A stretch of DNA of 64,000 bases from Haematospirillum sp. H1815 (GTDB lineage: Bacteria > Pseudomonadota > Alphaproteobacteria > Rhodospirillales > Rhodospirillaceae): the NCBI RefSeq assembly GCF_012102705.1, contig NZ_JAAVTA010000006.1, positions 62,001 to 126,000 on the forward strand, given 5' to 3'. Of this stretch, positions 1-8,815 are shown piece after piece (positions within the stretch are counted from its first letter, which is position 1; each line of letters opens with the position of its first letter). Below the pieces are notes generated by a model. It worked only from the letters and a program-made list of their open reading frames with translations, was not told the origin of the DNA and did no database searches. The position numbers and the translations under genes are program-made.

Positions 1-2
1 TC

Positions 3-2537
3 TTGATGCAGGACAGCCTTGTATCTGCCGATCTTCCCGGGCTTCTTGAGGAGGAACGTGCCTTTCTGGAGCGTCTTTTCAATTCGGCTCATCCTGCGTT
101 GGCAGGGGGGGCAGGTATTGTTGTGCTGTTTCTTGCAGTCATCTGTGGCGAATATGGTCATGCCCTGGAGTTTGCGCGTCGTATTGCGGCCGTTGCACGC
201 CGTATCGAGGGGACACTATCTGTTGCCATTTATGACTGGCTCTACATTCTGACGATTCTGAACAGTCGCAGTGTTAGCGAATCCGAACGGCGTCTGGCAC
301 TGCGGCGCTTCTTGCCCCTGATGCAGGAGCGGGCCGATATCGGTCCGGTGAACCATCTGCAACGATTGTTGCTGGTCGAGGCCGAAGTTGCCCGCGTATC
401 GTTCCGCCTGACAGTGGCCGAGGGCCTGTATGCCAAAGCCTTCCAGACAGCAGCAGATAACGGTATTTATGCTGACGAAATCCTGATTTGCCTTATGGCG
501 GCATCCTTTCATGATGGGCAACGCCAGTCCCGTATTGCCTTGTCATGGCGGCGCCAAGCTCTGGATGTAGCACGCAGTTGGGGAGCGGAGGGACTGGTAT
601 CCCTTTTGCGCAGCCGTTGGGTTGATTTGCGTGATGATGTGGGAGAGCGTCCTGGACGGCCGGTCAAAACATCCCGTGAGGGAGGTCTTGATCTTGCGGC
701 AGCCATGCGGGCTGCGCGTGTTATTTCCGGCGAGCTTCAGCGATCGGTCCTGCTGGAGAATATTCTGCGGATTACAATGGGTGCTGCAAGTGCCAGCCGT
801 GGGTTGTTATTCCTGAGGGGAGGCGATGGCTGGGCTATCGAGGCTGAAAGTGATGCCTCAACAGCGCGGGTGGATAGTATCCGGCGACCGGTTGCTGTAA
901 CTGGGGATCCGGGGCAGAATGATGTTGCGATGCTGTTCAGTCCGGCTGTTTTTGCCTTGGCGGAGAGCACAGGTGAACCCGTGCTGCTGGATGATGCGAC
1001 GAAAACGGGTCCGTTCGTTCTGGATCCCTATATCAGTCATACCCAGACACGTTCCTTGCTGTGCATGCCCCTCTCAAAAGGTGGAGCACCCGGTGGAATG
1101 CTGTGGCTGGAGCATGCCCGGACCGCTGGCCTTTTTACACCGGCCCGGATGGAGTTCTTGCACTATCTTGCAGCACAGGCTGTTGTTGCCCTGGAGAATG
1201 CAAGGCTTTACCAGCACCTGTCCGCCCTGAACAGTGATCTTGAGACCCAAGTGGCCGAACTGGCCAGAACGCTTGGTCGCCAGAGCCGGTTGGTGGATGC
1301 AACCCTGGAATCCATACCCGATGCGTTGATTGCCTGCGATCCTGAAGGACGACTGGTGGCCTGGAACCGCCGGGCCTGTGATTTGTTCCGTATTCCACCG
1401 GGTTTGCGACGACGGGGGACACCCCTGTCATCTGTTATGGAAGCTGCCGTTGCTCCGGGTTCTGCGGATGCGGATGCGGTGCGTCTTCTGGAGAGGGGGG
1501 GGCGCCCGCAGGGTGACGGGGGCCCGGAGATGGAGAGTGCTGACCTTGTTTTTGCTGATGGGCGGATACTACGGGTCCGGCGGCAGGTGATGCCTGGCGG
1601 GGGAGAGGTCCTGATTTTCAGGGAAGTCACCGGCGAGCTGAAGCGCGAGCAGGAACTGGAAACGGCACGCACTGCAGCAGAGCGTGCCTTATCTGATTTG
1701 CGCAGCGCCCGCCACGACCTGATCCAGGCAGAAAAGATGGCATCCCTGGGTGAACTGGTGGCCGGCGTTTCCCACGAGATCAATACCCCGGTTGGTGTGA
1801 CCCTGACTGCCGCTTCTTTTTTGATGGAGCGGGCCAATGTGATCAACCGCCAAATGGCATCAGGGGTGTTGCGCAAATCCGAGTTCGAACAGTTTGTGGC
1901 GCAGGCCACGGAAACGACGTCCCTGATGGTGGCAAATATCCAGCGGGCGGCAGATCTGATCAACAGCTTCAAACAGATTGCTGTCGATCGGAGCGGGGGT
2001 GAAAAAACGCGCTTCCGGTTGTCGAATTATATCAATGATGTCTTGCGTAGTTTCGGGCCCATGCTGCGTAAGGCCGGCCATCGTCTTGAGGTTTCTTGCC
2101 CCCCGGATCTGGAGATTGTCAGTTGGCCGGGAGCCTTGTCCCAGATTTTATCCAATTTTGTGACAAATGCCGTCATGCACGCTTATGACGAAGGGCAGAA
2201 AGGCGTCCTGTCCGTCAGTGTCCGTCCTATTGCCGGAGGTATGCTGGAACTGGTGTTTGCCGATGATGGAAAGGGAGTATCTGGAGAAGTGAGGGACCGT
2301 ATGTTCGATCCCTTTTTTACAACCCGTCGTGGCTCCGGAGGGTCAGGGTTGGGTCTGAACATTGTGTTCAATCTGGTGACCGGTGTCCTTGGGGGAACGA
2401 TAACGGTGGACTCCGAGCCTGGAAAAGGAACCCGCCTTGTTATTACCATGCCGGTTGAACCGGAAGGAGCAACGCAAAGTGGTCCTTTGGCCGCCCTGAC
2501 TGTTACAAACCAATGGCCGCCACGTTTTCAGGACTGA
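3..2537 (+). CDS. Sensor histidine kinase with GAF and PAS domains (5' end outside window)
   Basis: Open from the first bases of the window, so the N-terminus is missing; 844 residues are visible. Visible order: an alpha-helical repeat-like segment (1-220), a GAF domain (about 235-400), a PAS domain (about 430-545), a short coiled coil, then a HisKA domain. The phospho-acceptor is His591 in the H-box GVSHEINTP, followed by a HATPase_c domain with an N-box (SNFVTNAVMHAY), DDGKGV and GSGLGLNIV. The arrangement resembles the C-terminal half of the large hybrid proteins that carry a Ser/Thr-kinase-like and an AAA/NB-ARC-like region ahead of the GAF and kinase parts. That upstream portion cannot be seen, so this is inference. 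There is no transmembrane segment in the visible part, so it is probably cytoplasmic. No response regulator is adjacent. It converges with the flagellin-like gene across a 47-nt gap. Confidence 0.85.
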   Translation: MMQDSLVSADLPGLLEEERAFLERLFNSAHPALAGGAGIVVLFLAVICGEYGHALEFARRIAAVARRIEGTLSVAIYDWLYILTILNSRSVSESERRLALRRFLPLMQERADIGPVNHLQRLLLVEAEVARVSFRLTVAEGLYAKAFQTAADNGIYADEILICLMAASFHDGQRQSRIALSWRRQALDVARSWGAEGLVSLLRSRWVDLRDDVGERPGRPVKTSREGGLDLAAAMRAARVISGELQRSVLLENILRITMGAASASRGLLFLRGGDGWAIEAESDASTARVDSIRRPVAVTGDPGQNDVAMLFSPAVFALAESTGEPVLLDDATKTGPFVLDPYISHTQTRSLLCMPLSKGGAPGGMLWLEHARTAGLFTPARMEFLHYLAAQAVVALENARLYQHLSALNSDLETQVAELARTLGRQSRLVDATLESIPDALIACDPEGRLVAWNRRACDLFRIPPGLRRRGTPLSSVMEAAVAPGSADADAVRLLERGGRPQGDGGPEMESADLVFADGRILRVRRQVMPGGGEVLIFREVTGELKREQELETARTAAERALSDLRSARHDLIQAEKMASLGELVAGVSHEINTPVGVTLTAASFLMERANVINRQMASGVLRKSEFEQFVAQATETTSLMVANIQRAADLINSFKQIAVDRSGGEKTRFRLSNYINDVLRSFGPMLRKAGHRLEVSCPPDLEIVSWPGALSQILSNFVTNAVMHAYDEGQKGVLSVSVRPIAGGMLELVFADDGKGVSGEVRDRMFDPFFTTRRGSGGSGLGLNIVFNLVTGVLGGTITVDSEPGKGTRLVITMPVEPEGATQSGPLAALTVTNQWPPRFQD

Positions 2538-2584
2538 TCAGGCGGCAATCCGGATTTTGCTTTTGAGCAAGGGCGGGACTATGC

Positions 2585-3715
2585 CTAGATGGAGACTTTG
2601 AGGATCGTGTCAAAAATCTTTGCGTTCCGGATTTTTTTCTTGAGAAGGAGGGGGTTGTCCCGGATTTTGAGGATCGAGGCATAGGTTTGTGAGAGCCGTT
2701 CGCTTTGCATCACAGAGCGCAGCAGAACTTGGGCCTTCAGGGATTCCTCGCTTTTCAGTTTCTCGATTTCCGCTGCCTGGGCTTCTGCAGTCTTGATGTT
2801 ATCGGCATCAATCGATGCGATGGCTGCTTTTGCCCTTTGTGCGTAGAACTCAGCGGTAATTTTCATGCTTTCAATGCGGGTCTTTTGTACGGCGATGGTG
2901 CCCCGCGCAGTCTCGATGTCTTTCAGTGCACGCGCACGCCCGTCCTCGGTTGCCAAGTCTTCGTAGAACCATGAGTCAGCAACGTCAAGCCCGCTGCGTT
3001 TCAGCGTAAAGCCAGTCATTGTCTGCGGTGATGCGGTACTGGCTCCGATTGTGAAGTCTACAGTTCCATCGGTATTGATTGCGTCCAAGCGCGCACCACC
3101 AGTCAGGAGCCCTGAATTCTTGGTTGCCTTCCCATCCACATACTCTATTAAAGAATTTGATGCTCTGTCCGCTTCCCACCGAATATTATCCTTTTCGAGG
3201 GAGAAGCGTGTGGAAAGATCCCGTCCATATTCAGTCTGTTCGCCCTCAGTGATTCCGGTCCTGTAGATCAGGCCACCGCTCTGGCTGTCCAGCAGTGGGG
3301 TTCGCCCCCGTGCACTGGTAATGGAGACGTCCATGGAGCGGATATAAGACTGAAGGGTTTGTGCATAGGCTTTTAGATTCTCGGGTTTCTCAACAGAATC
3401 AGCCGTTGCCTTCTGGACGACGTACTTCATCTGGGGCAGCGTGTTGGCAATATCGGTTAGGGCCTGAAGTGCATAGTCAATCTTGTCAACGGCACCCCGC
3501 ACGCTGTCTTCGGTACGTGCCCATTTTGCCCGATCGAGACCTTTTGCCGATACCGATGCGGCATAACGATCGCCGATCATGGCCGCCTTGGCATTCAGCT
3601 GATTTTGTATGGTTTCCTGAAGCTTGGCTGTTACAACCAAAGACTTGTTGAACGTATTGACGGCGGTCAAGACGTTGGGTGTTGGCATTCTGCGTAGTTG
3701 GGTCAGATCTACCAT
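2585..3715 (-). CDS. Flagellin-like coiled-coil protein of unknown function
   Basis: About 376 residues from ATG 3715, preceded by an AAAGGG-type ribosome site. A GTG at 3757 would add 14 residues. I cannot assign a family with confidence. The outer thirds are strongly helical and the middle is beta-like. By eye both ends match the pattern of the flagellin encoded at 8816-9736: N-terminally an IANTLPQMKYVV stretch against LANQMRGIVNSS, C-terminally a long amphipathic helix ending SQTYASIL against SVLQLF. This suggests a filament or hook-associated relative of flagellin, perhaps a minor flagellin. The sequence ends with a lysine-rich tail (LLLKKKIRN) that true flagellins lack. Its position near the pseudaminic-acid operon and a flagellin gene fits a surface role. 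The alternative is an unrelated coiled-coil protein. Confidence 0.6.
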   Translation of the reverse strand: MVDLTQLRRMPTPNVLTAVNTFNKSLVVTAKLQETIQNQLNAKAAMIGDRYAASVSAKGLDRAKWARTEDSVRGAVDKIDYALQALTDIANTLPQMKYVVQKATADSVEKPENLKAYAQTLQSYIRSMDVSITSARGRTPLLDSQSGGLIYRTGITEGEQTEYGRDLSTRFSLEKDNIRWEADRASNSLIEYVDGKATKNSGLLTGGARLDAINTDGTVDFTIGASTASPQTMTGFTLKRSGLDVADSWFYEDLATEDGRARALKDIETARGTIAVQKTRIESMKITAEFYAQRAKAAIASIDADNIKTAEAQAAEIEKLKSEESLKAQVLLRSVMQSERLSQTYASILKIRDNPLLLKKKIRNAKIFDTILKVSI

Positions 3716-4072
3716 AAGTTGCCAAGCCCTTTTCTCAGAAACTTCTGACGGCAACACTGCCAGAAAAGCCTTACGGAAAGCTTTCCAAGCACAGCTTACA
3801 TAGTGCGTGCTTTGTCATGGAGAGTCATCTGCAAAGAGAAGCAAGGTGTTTCACCATTTCCCTGCGTTGCTTTTTCTCGTTGTCCAACAAGGGGGAAGGG
3901 GTACGGATTGCTTCCGGAAGACTCGTGTCAGATGTCAAAATATGTCTGTTCTGAAACGAATCGCTGGCTATGGAGTCCCTTGCCGTTTTCAAGGGGTGGT
4001 TGGAGCAGTCTTGTGCCCGATTCGTTTTGCAAGATGGGTGCCGCAGGCTATATCCGGGAGGCGGGGATATGT
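3716..4072. other. Intergenic gap with no supportable gene
   Basis: About 357 nt between two minus-strand genes. Overlapping short plus-strand frames exist here, but they read through the 3' end of the next gene and show no family features. I see no clear hairpin terminator for the pse operon. Confidence 0.5.
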
Positions 4073-6196
4073 TCATGGCGATGGCTCCTGTACAAACAGG
4101 TTGTCGGCCCGGGGCGTGTATCCGGCCTGTATCAGTATAGTGCCCGGGACTGTGTTTTTACGGACAAACAACCTTTCCTGCGGGGCCAGGCGGCGGGTCA
4201 GGATCAGGGCAGCTTCGATCACATCTGCAGTCTCTGTTTCCAAGGATACTGTAAGCAGCATTGCGGGTGCTTTTGCATTCTCATCATCGTTGCCCGCGTT
4301 GTCAGATATGTGTTCCAGTGTTAGTGATCCGGCCTTCTGACCATCAACCCGGATATCGGATACGAGATGATCGCGCCTTTGCGCCTTCTGCGTTGCCGCT
4401 TGGGCTGGATGGAGTGTGATGGAAGATCCCGTCGGGGTGAGGACTGGAAGCAGAGCGCACATGGCCCGGAACAAGCCACGTCCGTCACACAGGGATGATG
4501 CTGTTTGCGCCATTGCAGCCCGCTTGCCCGGATTATGGATCAGGGCTTGTATCGCCCTCTCCAGGTCATCAATCTGGAGATCATGCCGGGATCCCAGATC
4601 CAGCGCGGCCCGGTGCTCTGACAATAATGCGCTCGTTTCTTTCTGATTGTCGGCAATCTGGATCAGTATGGACGGCAGGCCAAGACAACACCGTTCAAAG
4701 GCGCTGACGCCTCCGGCGCCAATGGCCATGTCAGCCTCGAGCAGTAATGCGGGTATATTGTCCGCATCAATGTGAAGCTGTGCGGGGGGATCACATTGAG
4801 CGGCGGCGGCCCTGATGGCTTCCAGCCATGGTGAACCCGAGCCGATGACAACATCAATGCTCAGGTCACGGACTGTTGTACGCAGAACATCCAAAACCAG
4901 GGATGTTGTATTATCCGGGTCTGTCAGGCCGAATGAGATCAAAATTCTTTCAACAGGTTGCATGCGCTGGCGCCGTTCCAGTGCTTTGTGACGTAGTGCC
5001 AGGAATGCGGGATTGAGGATTGCCCACTCCGGGCCACACAGCCACGGCCCTGGCCCCGCCGGGGGCAGGGGAATGGCAGACAGGACAGCACCGGAGTGTG
5101 GGCGCCCCGGGAGGTCATCAAGGCTCAGGATCATTCTTGCCCAGCCGTACAGGCTTTGTTCCCACGTGGCATCCAGGTCATAGTGATCGACAACAAGAAG
5201 GTCGCAGCCATCGGGCATCCAGTGACGCAGGGCATCGGGGTTCATGACTGAATCACCCGATAATTCAAGGGTTCCCGGTGGTTTGGTCCGGCCTGTTGCC
5301 TCAAAGCTGCCTGTTGCAGCGGCAAAATGACAGGACCAGCCCAGGGCTGTCAGCCCTTGGCTGAGATTCAGGCAGCGCATCAGGTGCCCCCCTCCGCGCC
5401 TTGGATCGGCATCACACCGGATGATTGCCGTCTTGCCTGAACGTAGGGCATCTGCCCGCAGCGACTTTTTCAGCCCTTCCAGACGATCATGTCCGGCATT
5501 GATGGATGCCAGTTCGGGATACCGATGCATGATGGCTGCCGGTACGGACCAACTGAAACGGTTTTCATCCACAGGCATCTTGGAAAAAAGAGTGCGCAGA
5601 AAAACCAGATCATCCGGGGTATCAAGAGTCCAGCGCCACAAGCATTCCGGCTCGCCCGGGCCGGGCAGGATTGCCGTGCGCGCAGCCGGATGGTTACGGA
5701 TAAAGGGACCAACATGTTCCCGCTCGCTGGGGCGACGGGCTTCCCTGTGGGCACGGTCAAGCCATTGCAGGGTAAACGCCTCTGCCTCCAGCCCGTGAGG
5801 CCACAGGGGAGGAGCCGCATTACAGGCATAATCGATATCGGTCGTAACCAGTGCCAGAACCTGTCCATTGACCGACGGGTCTGTCAGCGGGCAATCGCTG
5901 GTGACCCTGAGAATGATATCAGCGCCGAAGGCGTGAGCTGCGCCGTGAAACCGCGACAGGACGTCATCGCGCGATCCCCTCCACACGGGAAAGCCAAGGC
6001 GGGTTGCTTCCTGTACAACGGGTTCATCGGTTTGTTCGTCGGGGATTGCCACCACAACCTGGTTTACCCCGGGCGTTGCGGCACATCGTTCCAGGACATG
6101 CGCCAGAACAGTCTTTCCTGCCAGGTTTTCCAGTACCTTCCCCGGTAAACGGGATGATGTCATCCGGGCCTGGACAATGCAGACTGTTCTTGTCAT
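4073..6196 (-). CDS. Fused PseF-type cytidylyltransferase / PseG-type UDP-sugar hydrolase
   Basis: A two-enzyme fusion of 707 residues. Residues 1 to about 240 are an SpsF/PseF-type nucleotidyltransferase (CIVQARMTSSRLPGK, RVTSDCPLTDP, SEREHV), which would activate a nonulosonic acid with CMP. Residues of about 255-590 are PseG, the UDP-2,4-diacetamido-2,4,6-trideoxy-beta-L-altropyranose hydrolase of pseudaminic-acid synthesis (RCDADPRRGGGHLMRC, VVDHYDLD, and GAGGVSAFERCCLGLPSI). The last 110 residues (600-707) look like a degenerate GNAT acetyltransferase, ending with an AGYTPRADNLFV strand-helix pattern, but lack a clear acetyl-CoA loop. The ATG start at 6196 shares one base with the pseC stop (TGATG), so translation is probably coupled. 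The order F-G in one chain is unusual; these enzymes are usually separate. Acts in the cytoplasm. Confidence 0.85.
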   Translation of the reverse strand: MTRTVCIVQARMTSSRLPGKVLENLAGKTVLAHVLERCAATPGVNQVVVAIPDEQTDEPVVQEATRLGFPVWRGSRDDVLSRFHGAAHAFGADIILRVTSDCPLTDPSVNGQVLALVTTDIDYACNAAPPLWPHGLEAEAFTLQWLDRAHREARRPSEREHVGPFIRNHPAARTAILPGPGEPECLWRWTLDTPDDLVFLRTLFSKMPVDENRFSWSVPAAIMHRYPELASINAGHDRLEGLKKSLRADALRSGKTAIIRCDADPRRGGGHLMRCLNLSQGLTALGWSCHFAAATGSFEATGRTKPPGTLELSGDSVMNPDALRHWMPDGCDLLVVDHYDLDATWEQSLYGWARMILSLDDLPGRPHSGAVLSAIPLPPAGPGPWLCGPEWAILNPAFLALRHKALERRQRMQPVERILISFGLTDPDNTTSLVLDVLRTTVRDLSIDVVIGSGSPWLEAIRAAAAQCDPPAQLHIDADNIPALLLEADMAIGAGGVSAFERCCLGLPSILIQIADNQKETSALLSEHRAALDLGSRHDLQIDDLERAIQALIHNPGKRAAMAQTASSLCDGRGLFRAMCALLPVLTPTGSSITLHPAQAATQKAQRRDHLVSDIRVDGQKAGSLTLEHISDNAGNDDENAKAPAMLLTVSLETETADVIEAALILTRRLAPQERLFVRKNTVPGTILIQAGYTPRADNLFVQEPSP

Positions 6197-7413
6197 CAAA
6201 CCTGCAACTCCGGCAGGGACTGCAGGGTATCGACAACGCGGTCGACCTGATCGACGGTCATCCCCGGGAACAGGGGTAATGACAGTGCGCGGCGATAATA
6301 TTCCATGGCACCCGGTAGTTCAGCCCATGGACTATGCTGGCGATAATAGGGTTGTGTATGCACCGGGATATAATGAACCTGGGTTCCTATCCCTGCCTTG
6401 TGCAGTGCGTCCATGACGTGTGCACGGCTGGTCCCGGCAGCGTCAAAGTCGATCAGGGCAACAAAAAGATGCCACCCGGTTTGTGGGCGGTGCAGGTTCT
6501 TCAGTGGACGGATCCGGGGAGCCATGGGAGCAAGTCGCTCGTGGTAGCGAGCGACTTGGGCCGCCCTGCTTTCCAGGAACCGGTCCAGCTTGCCAAGCTG
6601 GCTTAGGCCAAGGGCGCACTGGATATCCGTAATACGGTAATTCGGGCCGATATCCTGCAGTTCATAGTACCATGGATTGGCGTGTTCTTCGGTAAAACCC
6701 ATATCCCTGTTCATGAAAGCAGAGGGTTCCCGCGTGATGCCATGACTGCGCAGGCGCTGCAGCGTTTGCCCCAGATCGGGGTCTGCGGTGGTGACGGCTC
6801 CCCCTTCGCCGGTGGTAATTGTTTTGACGGGATGGAACGAGAAGCAGGTCATGTGTGCCGTGCTTTGGTCACTTCCGACCGGAATGCCCCCTGGTTCCTG
6901 CGATCCCAGTGCATGGGCGGCATCGACCACCACGGCGCAGCTGGCGCTGCTGGCAATATCAACCAGAACCGGAACATCGGCGCTTTGTCCGGCAAAATGG
7001 ACGGGCAGGACAACGCGGGGAACCAATCCGTCGGAGCGGGCCCGGAACAGGGCGGCTTCCAGGTCGCAATCCCGCATCAGGCCTGTGTCTGGATCGACGT
7101 CGGAGAATACAACGTGCAGACCGATAAAACGGGCCACATTGGCCGTGGCTGCAAAGGTAATGCTGGGAACAATCGCGGCATCCCGCTTTCCCGGTTGCAG
7201 GTTCAGTGCCAGGAGTGCCAGGTGTAGGGCTGCTGTGCCACTGGAGCAGGCGACGACAGAAGACGCCCCGATACGCTGCCCCAGCGCGTGCTCGAAGTGT
7301 GTGACAACCGGCCCGGTTGTGATCAGGTCACCACGCAGGACCTGCACGACAGATTCGATATCATCCTCGTCAATAAGTTGGCGCCCATAGGGCAGGAACG
7401 GTTCCAGACTCAT
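6196..7413 (-). CDS. pseC: UDP-4-amino-4,6-dideoxy-N-acetyl-beta-L-altrosamine transaminase
   Basis: A 405-residue DegT/DnrJ/EryC1/StrS aminotransferase. The PLP-anchoring lysine is K197 in FSFHPVKTITTGEGG, and the cofactor region includes SSGTAALHLAL and VVDAAHALG. The PseC family transfers an amino group from glutamate to the 4-keto sugar made by PseB, the second step of CMP-pseudaminic acid synthesis. Length is normal for the family. It lies 24 nt downstream of pseB and overlaps the downstream fusion gene by one base, so the three form one operon. Specificity for the pse rather than another 4-keto sugar pathway is inferred from the PseB-PseC-PseG context. Confidence 0.9.
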   Translation of the reverse strand: MSLEPFLPYGRQLIDEDDIESVVQVLRGDLITTGPVVTHFEHALGQRIGASSVVACSSGTAALHLALLALNLQPGKRDAAIVPSITFAATANVARFIGLHVVFSDVDPDTGLMRDCDLEAALFRARSDGLVPRVVLPVHFAGQSADVPVLVDIASSASCAVVVDAAHALGSQEPGGIPVGSDQSTAHMTCFSFHPVKTITTGEGGAVTTADPDLGQTLQRLRSHGITREPSAFMNRDMGFTEEHANPWYYELQDIGPNYRITDIQCALGLSQLGKLDRFLESRAAQVARYHERLAPMAPRIRPLKNLHRPQTGWHLFVALIDFDAAGTSRAHVMDALHKAGIGTQVHYIPVHTQPYYRQHSPWAELPGAMEYYRRALSLPLFPGMTVDQVDRVVDTLQSLPELQV

Positions 7414-7437
7414 GATGTCGCTCCGGCACGGTGCTCC

Positions 7438-8502
7438 CTACGATGTGGAAAGAAGATGGCGTTTGTCAGGAAATTTGCTGTGAACAGCAGCCAGAAAAGT
7501 GTCCCGGTCAATCCACTCGTTATTTTTGTCTGATGTATAGGAGAAGGACTCATCAACCGGTGTCGCTCCGGAAAATTCCCGGCGCGGGGTGTCTGAGTGC
7601 GTCGGTACCGGCAATAAAATATAGCGGTCCGGCAGCTCGAGCGTAGACCGGGCATCATCCAGGGGGATCATGGCTTCGTGCAGTTTTTCGCCCGGTCGTA
7701 TGCCAACGGTGCGCAATGTCAGGTTAGGAGCCATCCATTTTGCAATATCAACAACACGGGCGCTGGGAATTTTTGGAACAAAGACTTCGCTGTCCTGCAT
7801 CATGGCCAAGCTGGACAGGACGAAATCCACGCCTTGTTCCAGGGAAATCCAGAACCGGGTCATCCGCTCGTCCGTTACGGGCAGGCTGTCGACGCCTTGC
7901 GCCATCAAGTCCAGGAAGAAAGGGACCACGCTGCCCCGTGATCCCAGAACGTTGCCATAACGGACAACGCAAAAGCGGGGAGAGCCGCCCGCAATGTGGC
8001 GTGCTGCAACAAAGATTTTGTCTGAAGCCAGTTTGCTGGCCCCATACAAGTTGATGGGATTGGCAGCCTTGTCAGTAGACAGTGCAACAACCTTTTTCAC
8101 GCCAGCCCGGATGGCAGCGTATACAACGTTCTCGGCCCCTATGATGTTGGTATGGACGCATTCTATCGGATTGTATTCGGCTGCTGGAACCTGTTTCAGG
8201 GCGGCGGCATGAATGACGTAATCAATGTTCCGCATGGCAAATTCCAGGCGCATGCGGTCGCGTACATCACCCAGAAAATAACGCATGCAGCGGTGTGTTT
8301 CCGGTCGGAAGACAGCCGCCATTTCACTTTGCTTCAGTTCATCGCGGGAGAAGACAACCAGGCGTCTGGGGCGGTAGCGGTCCAGGACCGTGCGTACAAA
8401 CTGCTGGCCAAAAGACCCGGTTCCCCCGGTTACCAGAATGGAAGCGCCGTCCAGATCGGGTGACGGAGAGTCGAACCGGCGGATGGGAACTGGGTCGTGC
8501 AT
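7438..8502 (-). CDS. pseB: UDP-N-acetylglucosamine 4,6-dehydratase (inverting)
   Basis: First enzyme of pseudaminic-acid synthesis; it converts UDP-GlcNAc into the 4-keto-6-deoxy-L-arabino sugar. The 354 residues include the nucleotide-binding loop TGGTGSFG (25-32) and the extended-SDR catalytic set D144-K145 and Y153 with K157 (STDKAANPINLYGASK), the PseB/FlaA1 pattern. ATG 8502 is chosen because an AGGGGG ribosome site sits 7 nt ahead; an upstream start at 8526 has no such site. There is an extra 15-20 residue N-terminal arm compared with the usual family start. It is the first gene of the pseB-pseC-pseFG operon, divergent from the flagellin gene. Confidence 0.92.
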   Translation of the reverse strand: MHDPVPIRRFDSPSPDLDGASILVTGGTGSFGQQFVRTVLDRYRPRRLVVFSRDELKQSEMAAVFRPETHRCMRYFLGDVRDRMRLEFAMRNIDYVIHAAALKQVPAAEYNPIECVHTNIIGAENVVYAAIRAGVKKVVALSTDKAANPINLYGASKLASDKIFVAARHIAGGSPRFCVVRYGNVLGSRGSVVPFFLDLMAQGVDSLPVTDERMTRFWISLEQGVDFVLSSLAMMQDSEVFVPKIPSARVVDIAKWMAPNLTLRTVGIRPGEKLHEAMIPLDDARSTLELPDRYILLPVPTHSDTPRREFSGATPVDESFSYTSDKNNEWIDRDTFLAAVHSKFPDKRHLLSTS

Positions 8503-8815
8503 AAGATTTCCCCCTGTTAATGACAATCGGGAAACAATGGTGATTGATAAAATTCCCTGTCGGTACTGTACACGGAATCCGATGCAGATGATGTTTGTTT
8601 TTATATTTCATAGGCCTTTCCGGCACTAGGCAATATCTGCCTATATGTTTGTGTTTTGAATGGGTTAGCCACTAACCATTGGGTAACACTTCTCCTGTAA
8701 ATGCAGTATTGCGTCATCGGGACAGCCTGCACGGACAGATCTTCCGGGCGCGCTTGTGCTGGAGATCCCCCAGAACGGGGTTGAAGGCATTTTCAAGAAT
8801 AGAGGATGCAAACCC
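8503..8815. other. Divergent promoter region between pseB and flagellin
   Basis: A 313-nt non-coding gap that must carry promoters for both the pse operon and the flagellin gene. I could not find a convincing sigma54 (GG-N10-GC) or sigma28 site. The only clear structure is the inverted repeat at 8663-8677. Confidence 0.6.
8663..8677. promoter_or_regulatory. Perfect inverted repeat GGTTAG-CCA-CTAACC
   Basis: A 6-bp perfect inverted repeat with a 3-bp spacer in the divergent pseB/flagellin gap, about 139 nt before the flagellin start. It is a plausible operator for a dimeric regulator, or a small hairpin. Function is inferred from position only. Confidence 0.35.

Noticed and set aside
1208-1972. 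254-codon minus-strand frame inside the histidine kinase gene
   Set aside because: Arg/Ser-rich, no recognisable domain; the plus-strand kinase is unambiguous here.
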